Part shown: positions 34,317 to 42,983 of the stretch, in pieces
Numbering within the stretch: position 1 is the stretch's first letter
Layout of the letters: each line of letters begins with the position of its first letter
NCBI GenBank assembly: GCA_900541575.1
Contig: UQKO01000008.1
Location: 1-64,000 of the forward strand
Length of the DNA: 64,000 nucleotides
Direction: 5' to 3'
From: an uncultured Prevotella sp.
Lineage (GTDB): Bacteria; Bacteroidota; Bacteroidia; Bacteroidales; Bacteroidaceae
The notes under the pieces: model-generated
Told to the model about the DNA's origin: nothing
The model's database searches: none
Seen by the model: only the letters and a program-made list of their open reading frames with translations
Program-made: the position numbers and the translations under genes

Positions 34317-35678
34317 ATGATTCGCAACATAGCCATCGTGCTAGCCGGCGGCGTAGGGAGCCGTCTGGGCCTCAGCACCCCCAAACAGTTCTTTAAGGTA
34401 GCTGGAAAAATGGTCATTGAGCATACGCTCGATACCTTTGAACACAATCCTCACATTGATGAAATAGCCATCGTTTCCAACCCCGTCTACGTGTCCGACG
34501 TAGAAAACATCGTGCTTCGCAATGGTTGGACCAAGGTGAAGAAGATTCTCAAGGGCGGCCGCGAACGCTACGACTCTAGTCTATCGGCCATCCATGCCTA
34601 CGAGGGTGACGAAGAAGTGAACCTCATCTTCCACGATGCAGTGCGACCTCTCGTTTCGCATCGCATTATCGACGATGTATGCGAAGCGCTCCACACCTAC
34701 GAAGCCATTGATGTGACAGTGCCTGCCGTAGACACCATCATTGAGGCAGAAGGCGACCATATCGCGTCCATCCCTGACCGCTCACGCCTCCAGCGAGGCC
34801 AAACTCCGCAAGCGTTCCGTCTCTCCGTCATCAGCGAAGCCTATAAGAGAGCATTCAAGGATCCCGATTTTAAGGTGACCGACGACTGCGGAGTGGTAGT
34901 AAAATACATGCCTGAAGTTCCAGTCCACTTGGTCGCAGGCGAAGAGAGCAACATGAAGCTCACCTACAAGGAAGACACGTTCCTGCTTGACAAACTTTTC
35001 CAACTGCGTGGTTCTGAAGCCCCCGAGGCAGTAGATCGTACACGCCTAGCAGGAAAGGTTGCCGTGGTATTTGGCGGTTCATACGGCATTGGCAAGGATA
35101 TTGCCACGGAACTTCGCGAAGCGGGAGCACATGTGCATAGTTTTTCGCGCTCACTCACGGGAACTGATGTAGGCAATCGCAAAGAAGTGGCGCGTGCGCT
35201 CAAGGAAGTGTCAGATAAGGAAGAGCAAATTGACTTCGTAATCAACACTGCTGGTGTACTCAACAAGGAACCGCTCTGCGCCATGGACTATGCCATCATT
35301 CAGGCCGCCGTGCAAACCAATTATATGGGTACGGTCAACGTTGCCCTTGAGGCTTACAATTATTTAAAACAGAGCAAGGGTCAGTTGATATTCTTCACTT
35401 CGAGCAGCTACACACGCGGTCGTGCTTTCTATAGCATCTATTCATCAACAAAGGCCGCCATCGTCAATTTCGTACAGGCCATTGCTCAAGAATGGGACAC
35501 CGTGGGTATTCGCGTAAATTGTATCAACCCTGAGCGTACCAAAACTCCCATGCGTATCAAAAACTTTGGTATCGAACCCGATGATACGCTCCTTCGTTCA
35601 GAAGTGGTGGCCGACGCCACTGTGCGTTGCCTCCTAGCAGACTATACAGGACAAGTGATTGATGTAAAGAGAGGGTAA
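34317..35678 (+). CDS. Bifunctional cytidylyltransferase/short-chain reductase, probable CDP-ribitol synthase
   Basis: A 453-residue fusion. Residues 1-235 are an IspD/TarI-type cytidylyltransferase: 'IVLAGGVGSRLGLSTPKQFF', 'HDAVRPLVSHRIIDD', 'DRSRLQRGQTPQAFRL' and 'TDDCGVVV'. Residues about 243-453 are a short-chain dehydrogenase: 'VAVVFGGSYGIGKDIA' for NAD(P), 'VINTAGVLNKEP', and the catalytic 'YSSTKAA' (Tyr-x-x-x-Lys) preceded by a Ser in 'FFTSSSYTRG'. This order is that of Haemophilus Bcs1, which reduces ribulose 5-phosphate and makes CDP-ribitol. It is not IspD of isoprenoid synthesis, which lacks the reductase. The product would feed a ribitol-phosphate-containing glycan. The substrate is inferred from the fusion, not proven. 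It follows a GT2 gene by 117 bases. Confidence 0.85.
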   Translation: MIRNIAIVLAGGVGSRLGLSTPKQFFKVAGKMVIEHTLDTFEHNPHIDEIAIVSNPVYVSDVENIVLRNGWTKVKKILKGGRERYDSSLSAIHAYEGDEEVNLIFHDAVRPLVSHRIIDDVCEALHTYEAIDVTVPAVDTIIEAEGDHIASIPDRSRLQRGQTPQAFRLSVISEAYKRAFKDPDFKVTDDCGVVVKYMPEVPVHLVAGEESNMKLTYKEDTFLLDKLFQLRGSEAPEAVDRTRLAGKVAVVFGGSYGIGKDIATELREAGAHVHSFSRSLTGTDVGNRKEVARALKEVSDKEEQIDFVINTAGVLNKEPLCAMDYAIIQAAVQTNYMGTVNVALEAYNYLKQSKGQLIFFTSSSYTRGRAFYSIYSSTKAAIVNFVQAIAQEWDTVGIRVNCINPERTKTPMRIKNFGIEPDDTLLRSEVVADATVRCLLADYTGQVIDVKRG

Positions 35679-35789
35679 TGATTCCTGTGCAGACACATTG
35701 ATTATCAAGTATTTAAGATCTGAAAAGTACAAACAACGTAAACCATTCGCTATAAAACAGACTGTATACGTGCACAAGCGCGAAGCTTC

Positions 35790-37136
35790 ATGAAAAGAGA
35801 CAACTATACATTCCTGACGCAAGCCCCAGTACACCGAGTAATACTGACCATGGCGCTCCCCACCATCATCTCCATGTTGGTGACAAGCCTTTACAATATG
35901 GCCGATACATTCTTTGTGAGCCAGATTAACACACAGTGCACGGCGGCAGTGGGAATCGTATTTTCCGTTATGTCGGTAATTCAGGCCACAGGATTTTTCT
36001 TCGGACATGGATCGGGCAATTATATGTCGCGCAAACTAGGAGCTCGCCATACAGAAGAGGCTCAGACGATGTCGGCCACAGGATTTACTTACAGTCTGCT
36101 ATTGGGATTCGTAATAGCCCTCGTAGGACACTTTTTCCTCACCGATTTAGCCATGTGGCTAGGCTCCACGCCCACCATTCTTCCCTACACCGAGAGCTAC
36201 CTCGGCACGGTGCTTCTGGGTGCTCCTTTCATGACGGCTTCACTCACGATGAACAATCAAATGCGCTTTCAGGGCAACGCAGCCTTTGCTATGGTGGGCA
36301 TTCTTACGGGAGCTGTACTCAATGTGGTGCTCGACCCTCTGCTCATCTTCGGACTAGGACTGGGCATTCGCGGCGCAGCATGGGCCACAGTGGTGAGCCA
36401 AGCATGCAGTTTCAGCATATTGCTCTACATGACACGCAAGAATGGAGGCATACGCATCAATCTCCGCAACTTCTCACCCCGTCTGCAGCTAGTCAAGGAA
36501 ATTATTTTTGGCGGCACACCTTCGCTTTCGCGACAAGGACTTGCCGCCCTCTCCACGCTAGCACTCAATGTTTCGGCAGGCACCTATGGCGGCGATGCAG
36601 CCATAGCGGGTATGAGCATTGTAACTCGTGTATGCTTCTTCGTATTTGCCGCCATCATCGGATTGGGACAAGGTTTCCAGCCATTATGCGGATTCTGTTA
36701 TGGTGCAGGACTTTACGACCGCGTGAAGGAAGGCTTTCTCTATTGCATCCGCATAGGCACGATTTTCTTGGCCGTATGTGCCGTGTTGGGACTATGCTTT
36801 CCCAAAGAGGTGATTACGCTCTTCCGCAGTGATCCCGAGGTGGTGGCAATTGGCGCAGTGGCGCTACGATGGCAGATGGTCACATTTATCTTGCTGCCCA
36901 CCATAGGCCTTACAAACATGCTGATGCAAACTATCCGCAAGCCCTTACGTGCCAATCTAGTAGCAGCGGCACGCAGCGGTTTGTTTTTCATTCCACTCGT
37001 AATTCTGTTGCCCAAGTGGCTCGGACTTGCGGGCGTAGAGATGTGTCAAGCTGTGAGCGATGCATTGTCTTTTTGCATCTGTATGCCGATTGCATGGGGA
37101 GCATTTAAGGAAATGAAAGGAGAAAAACGCCCTTAA
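35790..37136 (+). CDS. MATE-family efflux transporter
   Basis: A 448-residue inner-membrane protein with 12 predicted membrane segments in two related halves. The family pattern is visible in the first half ('VILTMALPTIISMLVTSLYNMADTFFVS') and the second ('IIFGGTPSLSRQGLAALSTLALNVSAG'). MATE proteins export drugs or metabolites in exchange for Na+ or H+. It follows the GT2 and CDP-ribitol genes at an interval of 111 bases, so it could be in the same transcript; MATE-like folds also include lipid flippases, but this one looks like the ordinary efflux branch. The substrate is not predictable. Start: ATG at 35790. Confidence 0.92.
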   Translation: MKRDNYTFLTQAPVHRVILTMALPTIISMLVTSLYNMADTFFVSQINTQCTAAVGIVFSVMSVIQATGFFFGHGSGNYMSRKLGARHTEEAQTMSATGFTYSLLLGFVIALVGHFFLTDLAMWLGSTPTILPYTESYLGTVLLGAPFMTASLTMNNQMRFQGNAAFAMVGILTGAVLNVVLDPLLIFGLGLGIRGAAWATVVSQACSFSILLYMTRKNGGIRINLRNFSPRLQLVKEIIFGGTPSLSRQGLAALSTLALNVSAGTYGGDAAIAGMSIVTRVCFFVFAAIIGLGQGFQPLCGFCYGAGLYDRVKEGFLYCIRIGTIFLAVCAVLGLCFPKEVITLFRSDPEVVAIGAVALRWQMVTFILLPTIGLTNMLMQTIRKPLRANLVAAARSGLFFIPLVILLPKWLGLAGVEMCQAVSDALSFCICMPIAWGAFKEMKGEKRP

Positions 37137-37258
37137 TCTAATCAAAAAATTAACTAAAAACTTCTTTGTCTGAGCCCCAAAAGCACAGGAAAACACTTAT
37201 TGTGTTTTATATTTTAACAATTATTACCCCTCGTTGAGAGAATTTAGAATTTGCTTCG

Positions 37259-37266
37259 TATATTTG
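37259..37266 (+). promoter_or_regulatory. -7 box TATATTTG upstream of the GH-D-like gene
   Basis: Matches TAnnTTTG on the plus strand, about 180 bases before the ATG at 37448. No clear TTTG lies 19-21 bases upstream. The long leader contains the hairpin repeat at 37346-37402. Confidence 0.45.
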
Positions 37267-37345
37267 CATCCGAAGTGGTATGTCTACGCTTTAAGCATAG
37301 GAAATACACTTTAAATTCACAAAAACACAAAACCATCTTATAACT

Positions 37346-37402
37346 CAACTTTCGGGTTGCACTTAGGAGGACTGAAAGCCCTTCCTTTCTAAAGCCGGAA
37401 GT
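37346..37402. repeat. Degenerate member of the hairpin repeat family
   Basis: AACTTTCGG pairs with CCGGAAGTT (one mismatch). Inside are GGAGGACTGAAAGCCCTTCC, which can fold again, and a TCTAAA before the right arm. The order (arm, TTAGGAGG-ACTGAAAGCC core, arm) is like the elements at 398 and 25618. It lies in the leader of the GH-D-like gene. Confidence 0.45.
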
Positions 37403-37447
37403 TCTATTATCATATTGAAAAACATTTACTCAAATAAATTATCTTCT

Positions 37448-40400
37448 ATGGATCAAAACATCAAGCGATGGATTGGTGCCTCTGTATGTTGCTTTATCAT
37501 CGGCAGCGGACAGGGCATCATGGCGCAGAAAGTTATCTTTCCTCAAGAGCAGCAGGCAGGTATCGCCTCGGTAAGCTCTGACGACCAAACATTCACGCTA
37601 CGCAACGACCTCCTCACGGCCAAATTCGTAAAGCAAAACGGCTCACTCGTATTCGGGGGATGCGACGAAATGAATCTCAAAGCAGGCACCGACCTTTTCA
37701 AGGTGGTACTCGGCAATGGCACGGCATTTACTTCTACACAAATGACGCTCGAGAGCGTAGAGACCGAAGATCTCAGCGCCGACGAAGCTGCTTTCACGGG
37801 TTCACTCCGCATTCCGGGCAAAGGCATCAAGGCGATATTTAAGAAAGACAACCTCACCGTGACATGGCACGCCGTACTGCGCAATGGCTCACACTATCTC
37901 CGCACCACGCTCGAAGTATCCTCTAGCGTCGACCAGGCTATGCAGTCTATCACACCGATGATTTACGATGTAGATACCGAGACGGCAGGAACAGTGCCCG
38001 TAGTAGTGGGCAACACGCGCGGCGCCGTATTAGCTAGCAATAAAATATTTGCTGGACTCGAGACCCCGATGGGTGTAAACTCTGCCCAAGCGGAGAACGC
38101 AGGCATGGAAAGCTTCACGCCAAAGGGATGGAATTCTCAGTCGTTCAAGTGGGAGCCTGGTGATGAACTGCCTCAGGGCATTCGCGACCTAGATATCAAG
38201 GTAGACAACAATGCTGTTTCGGCCGACGATGTACTCGGTGCTCGCGGTTACGTGACTTTCCGCAAAACAGGAGCTCAGACCCTTACCTTTAAATATACAA
38301 GTGGCAGCCACCGACTTGATATCGTGGGCGTAGACGTAGTAGATGGACAAGGCAACGTAAAGGCTAGCGACTATCACTGCGGATACACGGGTGGTCATAC
38401 CTCTAATAATGTATACACGCTCAACATTCCCAAAGCAGGTGCTTATGTGCTCCGCTATTTTACAGCAGGCACAAAGCGCTCTGACTTTAATAGTAATGGT
38501 ACGATTACCTTCAGTGATAAGATTGCTGTGCCCGTGGTGGTATACGATCTCGTAGCTGGCAAAGACGATAGCAAGACCGAGACTTCTGCATCTCAGAAGA
38601 AGGTTAGTTCCATGACCACGAAGGCCACCAACACCATTACCACCTACGATCGCACTGATTGGACCGTAACTGCCGATGGCTATAATAGCGACAACGGAAC
38701 GGGCGGTGTAGAAGCTATCATTGATGGCAATGTGAACACCTATTGGCACTCACACTATGCCGACAATACCAATAAGGCCATGCCCCACTGGTTTATGCTC
38801 GACATGAAGGAATCAAAGGCAGTTCAAGCCTTGGGCATCGTGACCCGTCAAGCCGAAATGACTGTGAACGGCCACATTAAGGAATACGAAATCTACACTG
38901 GCGACGATAAGGACAACTTGACAAAGCAAACCTCGGGTACGCTGACCTATAGCAAAGACCTAGTATGGATTCCACTGCCTACGCTGGTGACGGCTCGCTA
39001 CGTGAAAGTTCTTATCAAATCGTCACAGAATGGTGCCCAATTTGCTTGTTGCGCAGAGTGCTACATCTCGCCCGACAATCCTTACGCAGAACAGGAATTG
39101 ACTAGTTTCGACGTTGACGAAGGAACCACTCGTGTTTTCACTCCACAAAGTTGGACAGAAGTGGCCGAAAACGACATTCCTTGGCGCGTGAAGGAACAAG
39201 ACCAAGCTTACCCCTACATTATGCAGAAGTGTATGGACGTACAGTTTGCAGTGAATGGTGGTACGTTTAAGACGACTTTCCAATATGGCAGCGGTAGCAA
39301 TCGCCTCAACATGGTGGGCGTAGACCTGCTTGATGAGCGCAACGACGTGGTAGCTTCCGACTATCATGCTGGCTACACGGGCAATCAACAAGGAAATAAT
39401 GAATACACTCTTTGGGTGCCTCGCGAAGGGAAATACAAACTCCGCATGATGGTGAGCAAGAAGAGTGAACCTATCACAGCTTCTGGTCTTATCAACTTCA
39501 ACTACACCAAGGTGGACACCCTCCACATGATGGCTCCCACAGAAGTGCCTATTCAGGGCTATTGGCGCCGCAACACCACACTGAAGCAAGGCAAGACATG
39601 GGAAGTAAGTTCAGTGGTTGGCTTGGTTGCCCCTGGCCAGCAACGTCGTTCTTTCTTAGCCTATAGCGAACGTGAGCGTGCAGTGCCTTGGCGCGCACTC
39701 CCCGTATACATCTCGTGGTACGAACTGAATATCGACCGCAACAATGCGAAGGGCAACAGTGGTGTGTACGACACGACAGACCCCGACAATAAGAAGGGCG
39801 ACTACACTGGCAATATGACATCCGATCAGTGTGTAGACGTGATGAAACAGTGGAAAGAAAAGTTCTACGACGTCTACCACAAGGCTCCCTACGCTTTCGT
39901 GTGGGACGATGGTTGGGACGCTTACGGAACGTGGACATTCAATTCCAACTTCCCCGACGGATTCACTCCCGAAGACAACTTGGCCAAGGGCATGGGCGCA
40001 GGCATTGGCGCTTGGCTCGGCCCTGTGGGTGGCTATGGCGGCAGTGGTACGTATCGCCGCAACTACTGGAAGGAACGTGGTGGCATGCAGCTTAGCAATC
40101 AAGACTATCGCGACTACTTCGTAAGCTGCTGCACGAGCATGATAGACAAATACGATTTCCGCTTCTTCAAGTTTGATGGTATCAGTGCACAAGGCACCGC
40201 CTTCGGTCCCGATTCTGGTGATACGGGTATTGAGAATGCAGAAGCCATTATCGACATCGAAAAGGACGTACGCAAGAAGCTCCCCAATATCTTCTACAAC
40301 ACCACAGTGGGTACTTGGGCTTCGCCTTTCTGGTTCCACTATAGCGATGCCGTATGGCGTCAAGATGCCGACTGCTCTAAGATTAGCAACACAGGTACCG

Positions 40401-41206
40401 ACCGTGAACAGTGGATTACGTATCGCGACTACCAAGTGTACAAAATCTTCACACAAGGTTCACCGCTCTGCCCCATCAACACACTCATGACCCACGGACT
40501 TATCCTCACTAACTATGGTAAGGGTTATACACCGCGAGATATGTCATACGATGGCGTAGTGCGTGAAATGCGCTGCGCATTCGGTTGCGGTTCGGGTATG
40601 GTAGAGCTCTATACCGACTACAAACTGATGAACGAAATCAAGGATAATAGTGGCAAAGCCGGTGCTCTATGGGGCGACCTCGCTGAATGCATGGACTGGC
40701 AGGAACGCAATGCCGATGTATTGCCCGATATCCACTGGGTTGGTGGTAATCCTTGGGATGGTAGCAAGGTAAACATCTACGGATGGGCCGCATGGAACGG
40801 CAAGAAAACCACACTTACACTGCGCAACCCCGATGTAAAGGTTCGCACGCTGACCACCACACTGCGTAAGGTGTTCGACATCCCCGATTACATCAAAACC
40901 ACTATTGACCTTACGAGTTCATTCACCGACCAAGTGATTGGTGGCGACAATGGCTTGCGTGGCATCGAGGTGGACAAGCCCATCAACATTGACGATGAGA
41001 TTACCTTCACCATGCCCGCATCGAGCGTCTACGTGTTCGAAGGCAAGGACAATGGTAACTTCGACTACCCCACCACGGGCATCGAACGCGCCACAACATC
41101 GACCTCTGTCACCGATGCTAGCGTATACGACCTCTCTGGCCGTCGCCTCACCCAAGCCCAAAAGGGTATGGTCAACATCATAAGTGGTAAGAAAGTAATC
41201 AAGTAA
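37448..41206 (+). CDS. Secreted clan GH-D-like glycosidase with F5/8C domain
   Basis: A 1252-residue secreted protein. I start at the ATG at 37448; a TTG at 37415 is in frame but spoils the signal peptide. A beta-sandwich comes first (about 30-220). A module with 'RLDIVGVDVVDGQG' and 'SDYHCGYTG' follows (about 270-370), then a discoidin-type F5/8C domain (about 400-545), then a second copy of that module ('RLNMVGVDLLDERN', 'SDYHAGYTG', about 615-690). The barrel (about 750-1080) has GH36/GH27-like marks: 'WDDGWDAYG' (D820, D821) and 'FFKFDGIS' with the probable nucleophile D910; the acid/base may be D973 or D975 in 'WRQDAD'. The last 30 residues ('YDLSGRRLTQAQKGMVNIIS') are the C-terminal signal common on Prevotella secreted proteins. 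Alpha-galactosidase or alpha-N-acetylgalactosaminidase activity is plausible, not certain. Confidence 0.82.
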   Translation: MDQNIKRWIGASVCCFIIGSGQGIMAQKVIFPQEQQAGIASVSSDDQTFTLRNDLLTAKFVKQNGSLVFGGCDEMNLKAGTDLFKVVLGNGTAFTSTQMTLESVETEDLSADEAAFTGSLRIPGKGIKAIFKKDNLTVTWHAVLRNGSHYLRTTLEVSSSVDQAMQSITPMIYDVDTETAGTVPVVVGNTRGAVLASNKIFAGLETPMGVNSAQAENAGMESFTPKGWNSQSFKWEPGDELPQGIRDLDIKVDNNAVSADDVLGARGYVTFRKTGAQTLTFKYTSGSHRLDIVGVDVVDGQGNVKASDYHCGYTGGHTSNNVYTLNIPKAGAYVLRYFTAGTKRSDFNSNGTITFSDKIAVPVVVYDLVAGKDDSKTETSASQKKVSSMTTKATNTITTYDRTDWTVTADGYNSDNGTGGVEAIIDGNVNTYWHSHYADNTNKAMPHWFMLDMKESKAVQALGIVTRQAEMTVNGHIKEYEIYTGDDKDNLTKQTSGTLTYSKDLVWIPLPTLVTARYVKVLIKSSQNGAQFACCAECYISPDNPYAEQELTSFDVDEGTTRVFTPQSWTEVAENDIPWRVKEQDQAYPYIMQKCMDVQFAVNGGTFKTTFQYGSGSNRLNMVGVDLLDERNDVVASDYHAGYTGNQQGNNEYTLWVPREGKYKLRMMVSKKSEPITASGLINFNYTKVDTLHMMAPTEVPIQGYWRRNTTLKQGKTWEVSSVVGLVAPGQQRRSFLAYSERERAVPWRALPVYISWYELNIDRNNAKGNSGVYDTTDPDNKKGDYTGNMTSDQCVDVMKQWKEKFYDVYHKAPYAFVWDDGWDAYGTWTFNSNFPDGFTPEDNLAKGMGAGIGAWLGPVGGYGGSGTYRRNYWKERGGMQLSNQDYRDYFVSCCTSMIDKYDFRFFKFDGISAQGTAFGPDSGDTGIENAEAIIDIEKDVRKKLPNIFYNTTVGTWASPFWFHYSDAVWRQDADCSKISNTGTDREQWITYRDYQVYKIFTQGSPLCPINTLMTHGLILTNYGKGYTPRDMSYDGVVREMRCAFGCGSGMVELYTDYKLMNEIKDNSGKAGALWGDLAECMDWQERNADVLPDIHWVGGNPWDGSKVNIYGWAAWNGKKTTLTLRNPDVKVRTLTTTLRKVFDIPDYIKTTIDLTSSFTDQVIGGDNGLRGIEVDKPINIDDEITFTMPASSVYVFEGKDNGNFDYPTTGIERATTSTSVTDASVYDLSGRRLTQAQKGMVNIISGKKVIK

Positions 41207-41248
41207 GGCAACTCTTTCCCAAGAGTAAGCCTCCACTTATAACGCACA

Positions 41249-41290
41249 AAAAGCTCCGTTCTGTGTAGATGCAGAACGGAGCTTTTCTGT
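41249..41290 (+). terminator. Terminator after the GH-D-like gene
   Basis: AAAAGCTCCGTTCTG (41249-41263) pairs perfectly with CAGAACGGAGCTTTT (41272-41286), followed by CTGT. It begins 42 bases past the stop codon. Confidence 0.85.
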
Positions 41291-41352
41291 CTGATAACGG
41301 GACAGCAGATGTTTTTGGTTGTAGGATGAAGAAAGTGATTTGTCTTCCCGTC

Positions 41353-41529
41353 CACAGATGCACGTTTTTACCATTCACAGATGCCCATTTCCCCTTTCAC
41401 AGATGCTCATCTTACCATTCACAGATGCCCATTTTTACGTCTACCGCTGCCGTGCGGTAAAGCTACCACAGGCCTGTGGTAGCTCTGCCGGACGGCAGCG
41501 GTAGCTTTACCACAGGCCTGTGGTAGACG
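41353..41529. repeat. Eight-unit array in 22-bp register, two unit types
   Basis: Units start at 41353 (23 bp), 41376, 41398, 41420, 41442, 41464, 41486 and 41508 (22 bp each). The first four begin CACAGATG, and two of them continue CCCAT. The last four are TRCC-N10-GGTA near-palindromes plus a 4-base linker; the 41464 and 41508 units share the perfect palindrome TACCACAGGCCTGTGGTA. Both types stay in one 22-bp phase without spacers. It lies between convergent genes, after a terminator. Confidence 0.8.
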
Positions 41530-41841
41530 TGAAAGTCTTCATTGAGAAACGGAATAACCTAGGTTCTAGCTTGATAATGACGAAGTTAGGAACACTTCGT
41601 TCGCAGTTTATAAAATCCTCCGTTTACAAGGGTGAAATTCCCATCTATGCAGAGAGACGATTCTCGTTCCTTGAAATAAGACTGTATCTTCACGCAATAG
41701 CCTTACTACAACATGGAAAATGGGAAAACATACGACATAAGGAAAATACCAACTGGGAATATCCGCTGGCCCCAGATAACGCCCCTCTTGCACATAGCCG
41801 GCACTGACAGACAAGCCAAGAAGTGAAGCTTCAGAAGCCCA
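41530..41841. other. Gap between convergent genes, no supported gene
   Basis: About 310 bases. A 95-codon plus-strand frame (41520-41807) starts inside the repeat array and has no family character. The only structure I see is a 29-bp sequence at 41746-41774 that recurs at 63469-63497. Confidence 0.5.
41746..41774 (+). repeat. 29-bp dispersed repeat, copy 1
   Basis: ATACCAACTGG then GAATATCCGCTGGCCCCA. The copy at 63469-63497 has 26 of 29 identical bases, and all three differences are transitions. Both copies lie in intergenic DNA. Confidence 0.55.
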
Positions 41842-42738
41842 CTATCTTCTAGCCCTATCAATCTCCTCCACAAGCCTATCGGAAACACCCGACACCACCT
41901 TGCGGCAAAACATCTTATCGCTCTCGCAGAGCATCTGCCAATCATCGAGCGTAAGATGCTTCACGCTGCCTTGATAGAAGATATAGTGAAGCGGCGTGAG
42001 CTGTGCTAACCCTGGAAAATGGCCTCTTCTAAGGAGCGCATTACGTGAGAAAGGAGAGTTGTATATAATCGTCTGCATACAAAGTTCGCTCGGTACGTAG
42101 ACCGTGCGGAAATAGCTTGCTATGCTTGGATTTTGTTTCATTGTGCGAAGCACGTAGCGGACACAATCGAGGGTAATGGCCCAATAGTCCGACCCGAAAT
42201 AGACATCGCGCAACGTACCGTTGATACGCACCTGCGGGGTACGACGGAAGCCTAGTGCCGAGAGTATATGGCGCGAGGCAACGATGAGTTTGTTTTTCAG
42301 CCATAGGTTCTTCCAAGACAAGTCGCGGAAAGGATGGTAATGAGTAATCTTTTGCAACTGGTCTGGATTGTCGGTATGCGTCAAGTTATAGCCTCCGACA
42401 AACTCTCCCTTGGGATGCTGGGCAAAGAATTGATGGATGCGCTGGTTACTCCATAGCGGATAGTCCTGCCCACTCAAGCAGACCACATGGCTATACGGCT
42501 GACCGCTCTCTACTACTGCAAGAAGCAACTCTCGCTGATACTCTACCTGCTCATAGCCTCCCCAACTCACGGGATGACGCTTCACGTAGTGTACCTTATC
42601 GGGCAATAGGCGACGAAATGGTGCGTCGTCTACACGAGCATCAATATGTACATAGAAATCGGCATCTACATCAAGAGCATCGATGAGTTGCTTCACGTGG
42701 TCGGGATCGCAATAGGCCGAAATGAGATATGCTAACAT
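41842..42738 (-). CDS. Family 14 glycosyltransferase (core-2/I-branching type)
   Basis: A 298-residue protein of the GT14 family, which in animals adds beta-1,6-N-acetylglucosamine and in bacteria works on surface glycans. Marks are the N-terminal 'MLAYLISAYCDPDHVKQLI', 'DADFYVHIDARVDD', 'VSWGGYEQVEYQRELL' (the WGG turn is diagnostic), 'HVVCLSGQDYPL' and 'DVYFGSDYWAITLDCV'. Further on, 'YVPSELCMQTII' is the usual position of the E-x-x-x-Q/T motif. No membrane anchor, so it is cytosolic or loosely bound. It is a single gene, convergent with the GH-D-like gene, with a 22-bp perfect hairpin upstream (42788-42844). Its acceptor glycan is unknown. Confidence 0.88.
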   Translation of the reverse strand: MLAYLISAYCDPDHVKQLIDALDVDADFYVHIDARVDDAPFRRLLPDKVHYVKRHPVSWGGYEQVEYQRELLLAVVESGQPYSHVVCLSGQDYPLWSNQRIHQFFAQHPKGEFVGGYNLTHTDNPDQLQKITHYHPFRDLSWKNLWLKNKLIVASRHILSALGFRRTPQVRINGTLRDVYFGSDYWAITLDCVRYVLRTMKQNPSIASYFRTVYVPSELCMQTIIYNSPFSRNALLRRGHFPGLAQLTPLHYIFYQGSVKHLTLDDWQMLCESDKMFCRKVVSGVSDRLVEEIDRARR

Positions 42739-42787
42739 GAGGATATTGTGTCTTTATGGGATTGCAAAGTTAAGCATTTTCCATACG

Positions 42788-42844
42788 AAAAGCATCCCTC
42801 CTCGCGTGCTATTTCTGTCTTGGCACGCGAGGAGGGATGCTTTT
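42788..42844. terminator. 22-bp perfect inverted repeat, bidirectional terminator
   Basis: The arm 42788-42809 (AAAAGCATCCCTCC...) is the exact complement of 42823-42844, with a 13-base loop, and T-runs follow on both strands. It lies after the threonine deaminase stop (42984) and before the GT14 start (42738), both minus strand. So it most likely ends the deaminase transcript. Confidence 0.7.
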
Positions 42845-42873
42845 CTTCGTAAGAGAGGATTTGGGGTTATACG

Positions 42874-42935
42874 AACACAGATATAACAGAACTAACAGAT
42901 AATTCTCTATCTGTGTTATCTGTGCTATCTGTGTT
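42874..42935. repeat. TATCTGTG short repeats forming an imperfect hairpin
   Basis: The right side holds three copies of TATCTGTG spaced by 9-10 bases (42908-42935). The left side (42874-42902) holds AACACAGATA and partial copies that pair with it. A further TAACAGATAATTCT copy lies at 42950. Simple-sequence-like; function unknown. Confidence 0.5.
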
Positions 42936-42983
42936 CAAAAATAAAGATCTAACAGATAATTCTGAGTTATTTTTTGAACATTA

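Noticed and set aside
41353..41529. CRISPR array
   Set aside because: There is no constant repeat with variable spacers. Units are adjoining, only 22 bp long and partly palindromic, and no cas gene is in the window.
41520..41807. 95-codon plus-strand ORF
   Set aside because: It begins inside the repeat array and has no family. It contains one copy of the 29-bp repeat, so it is more likely decayed DNA.
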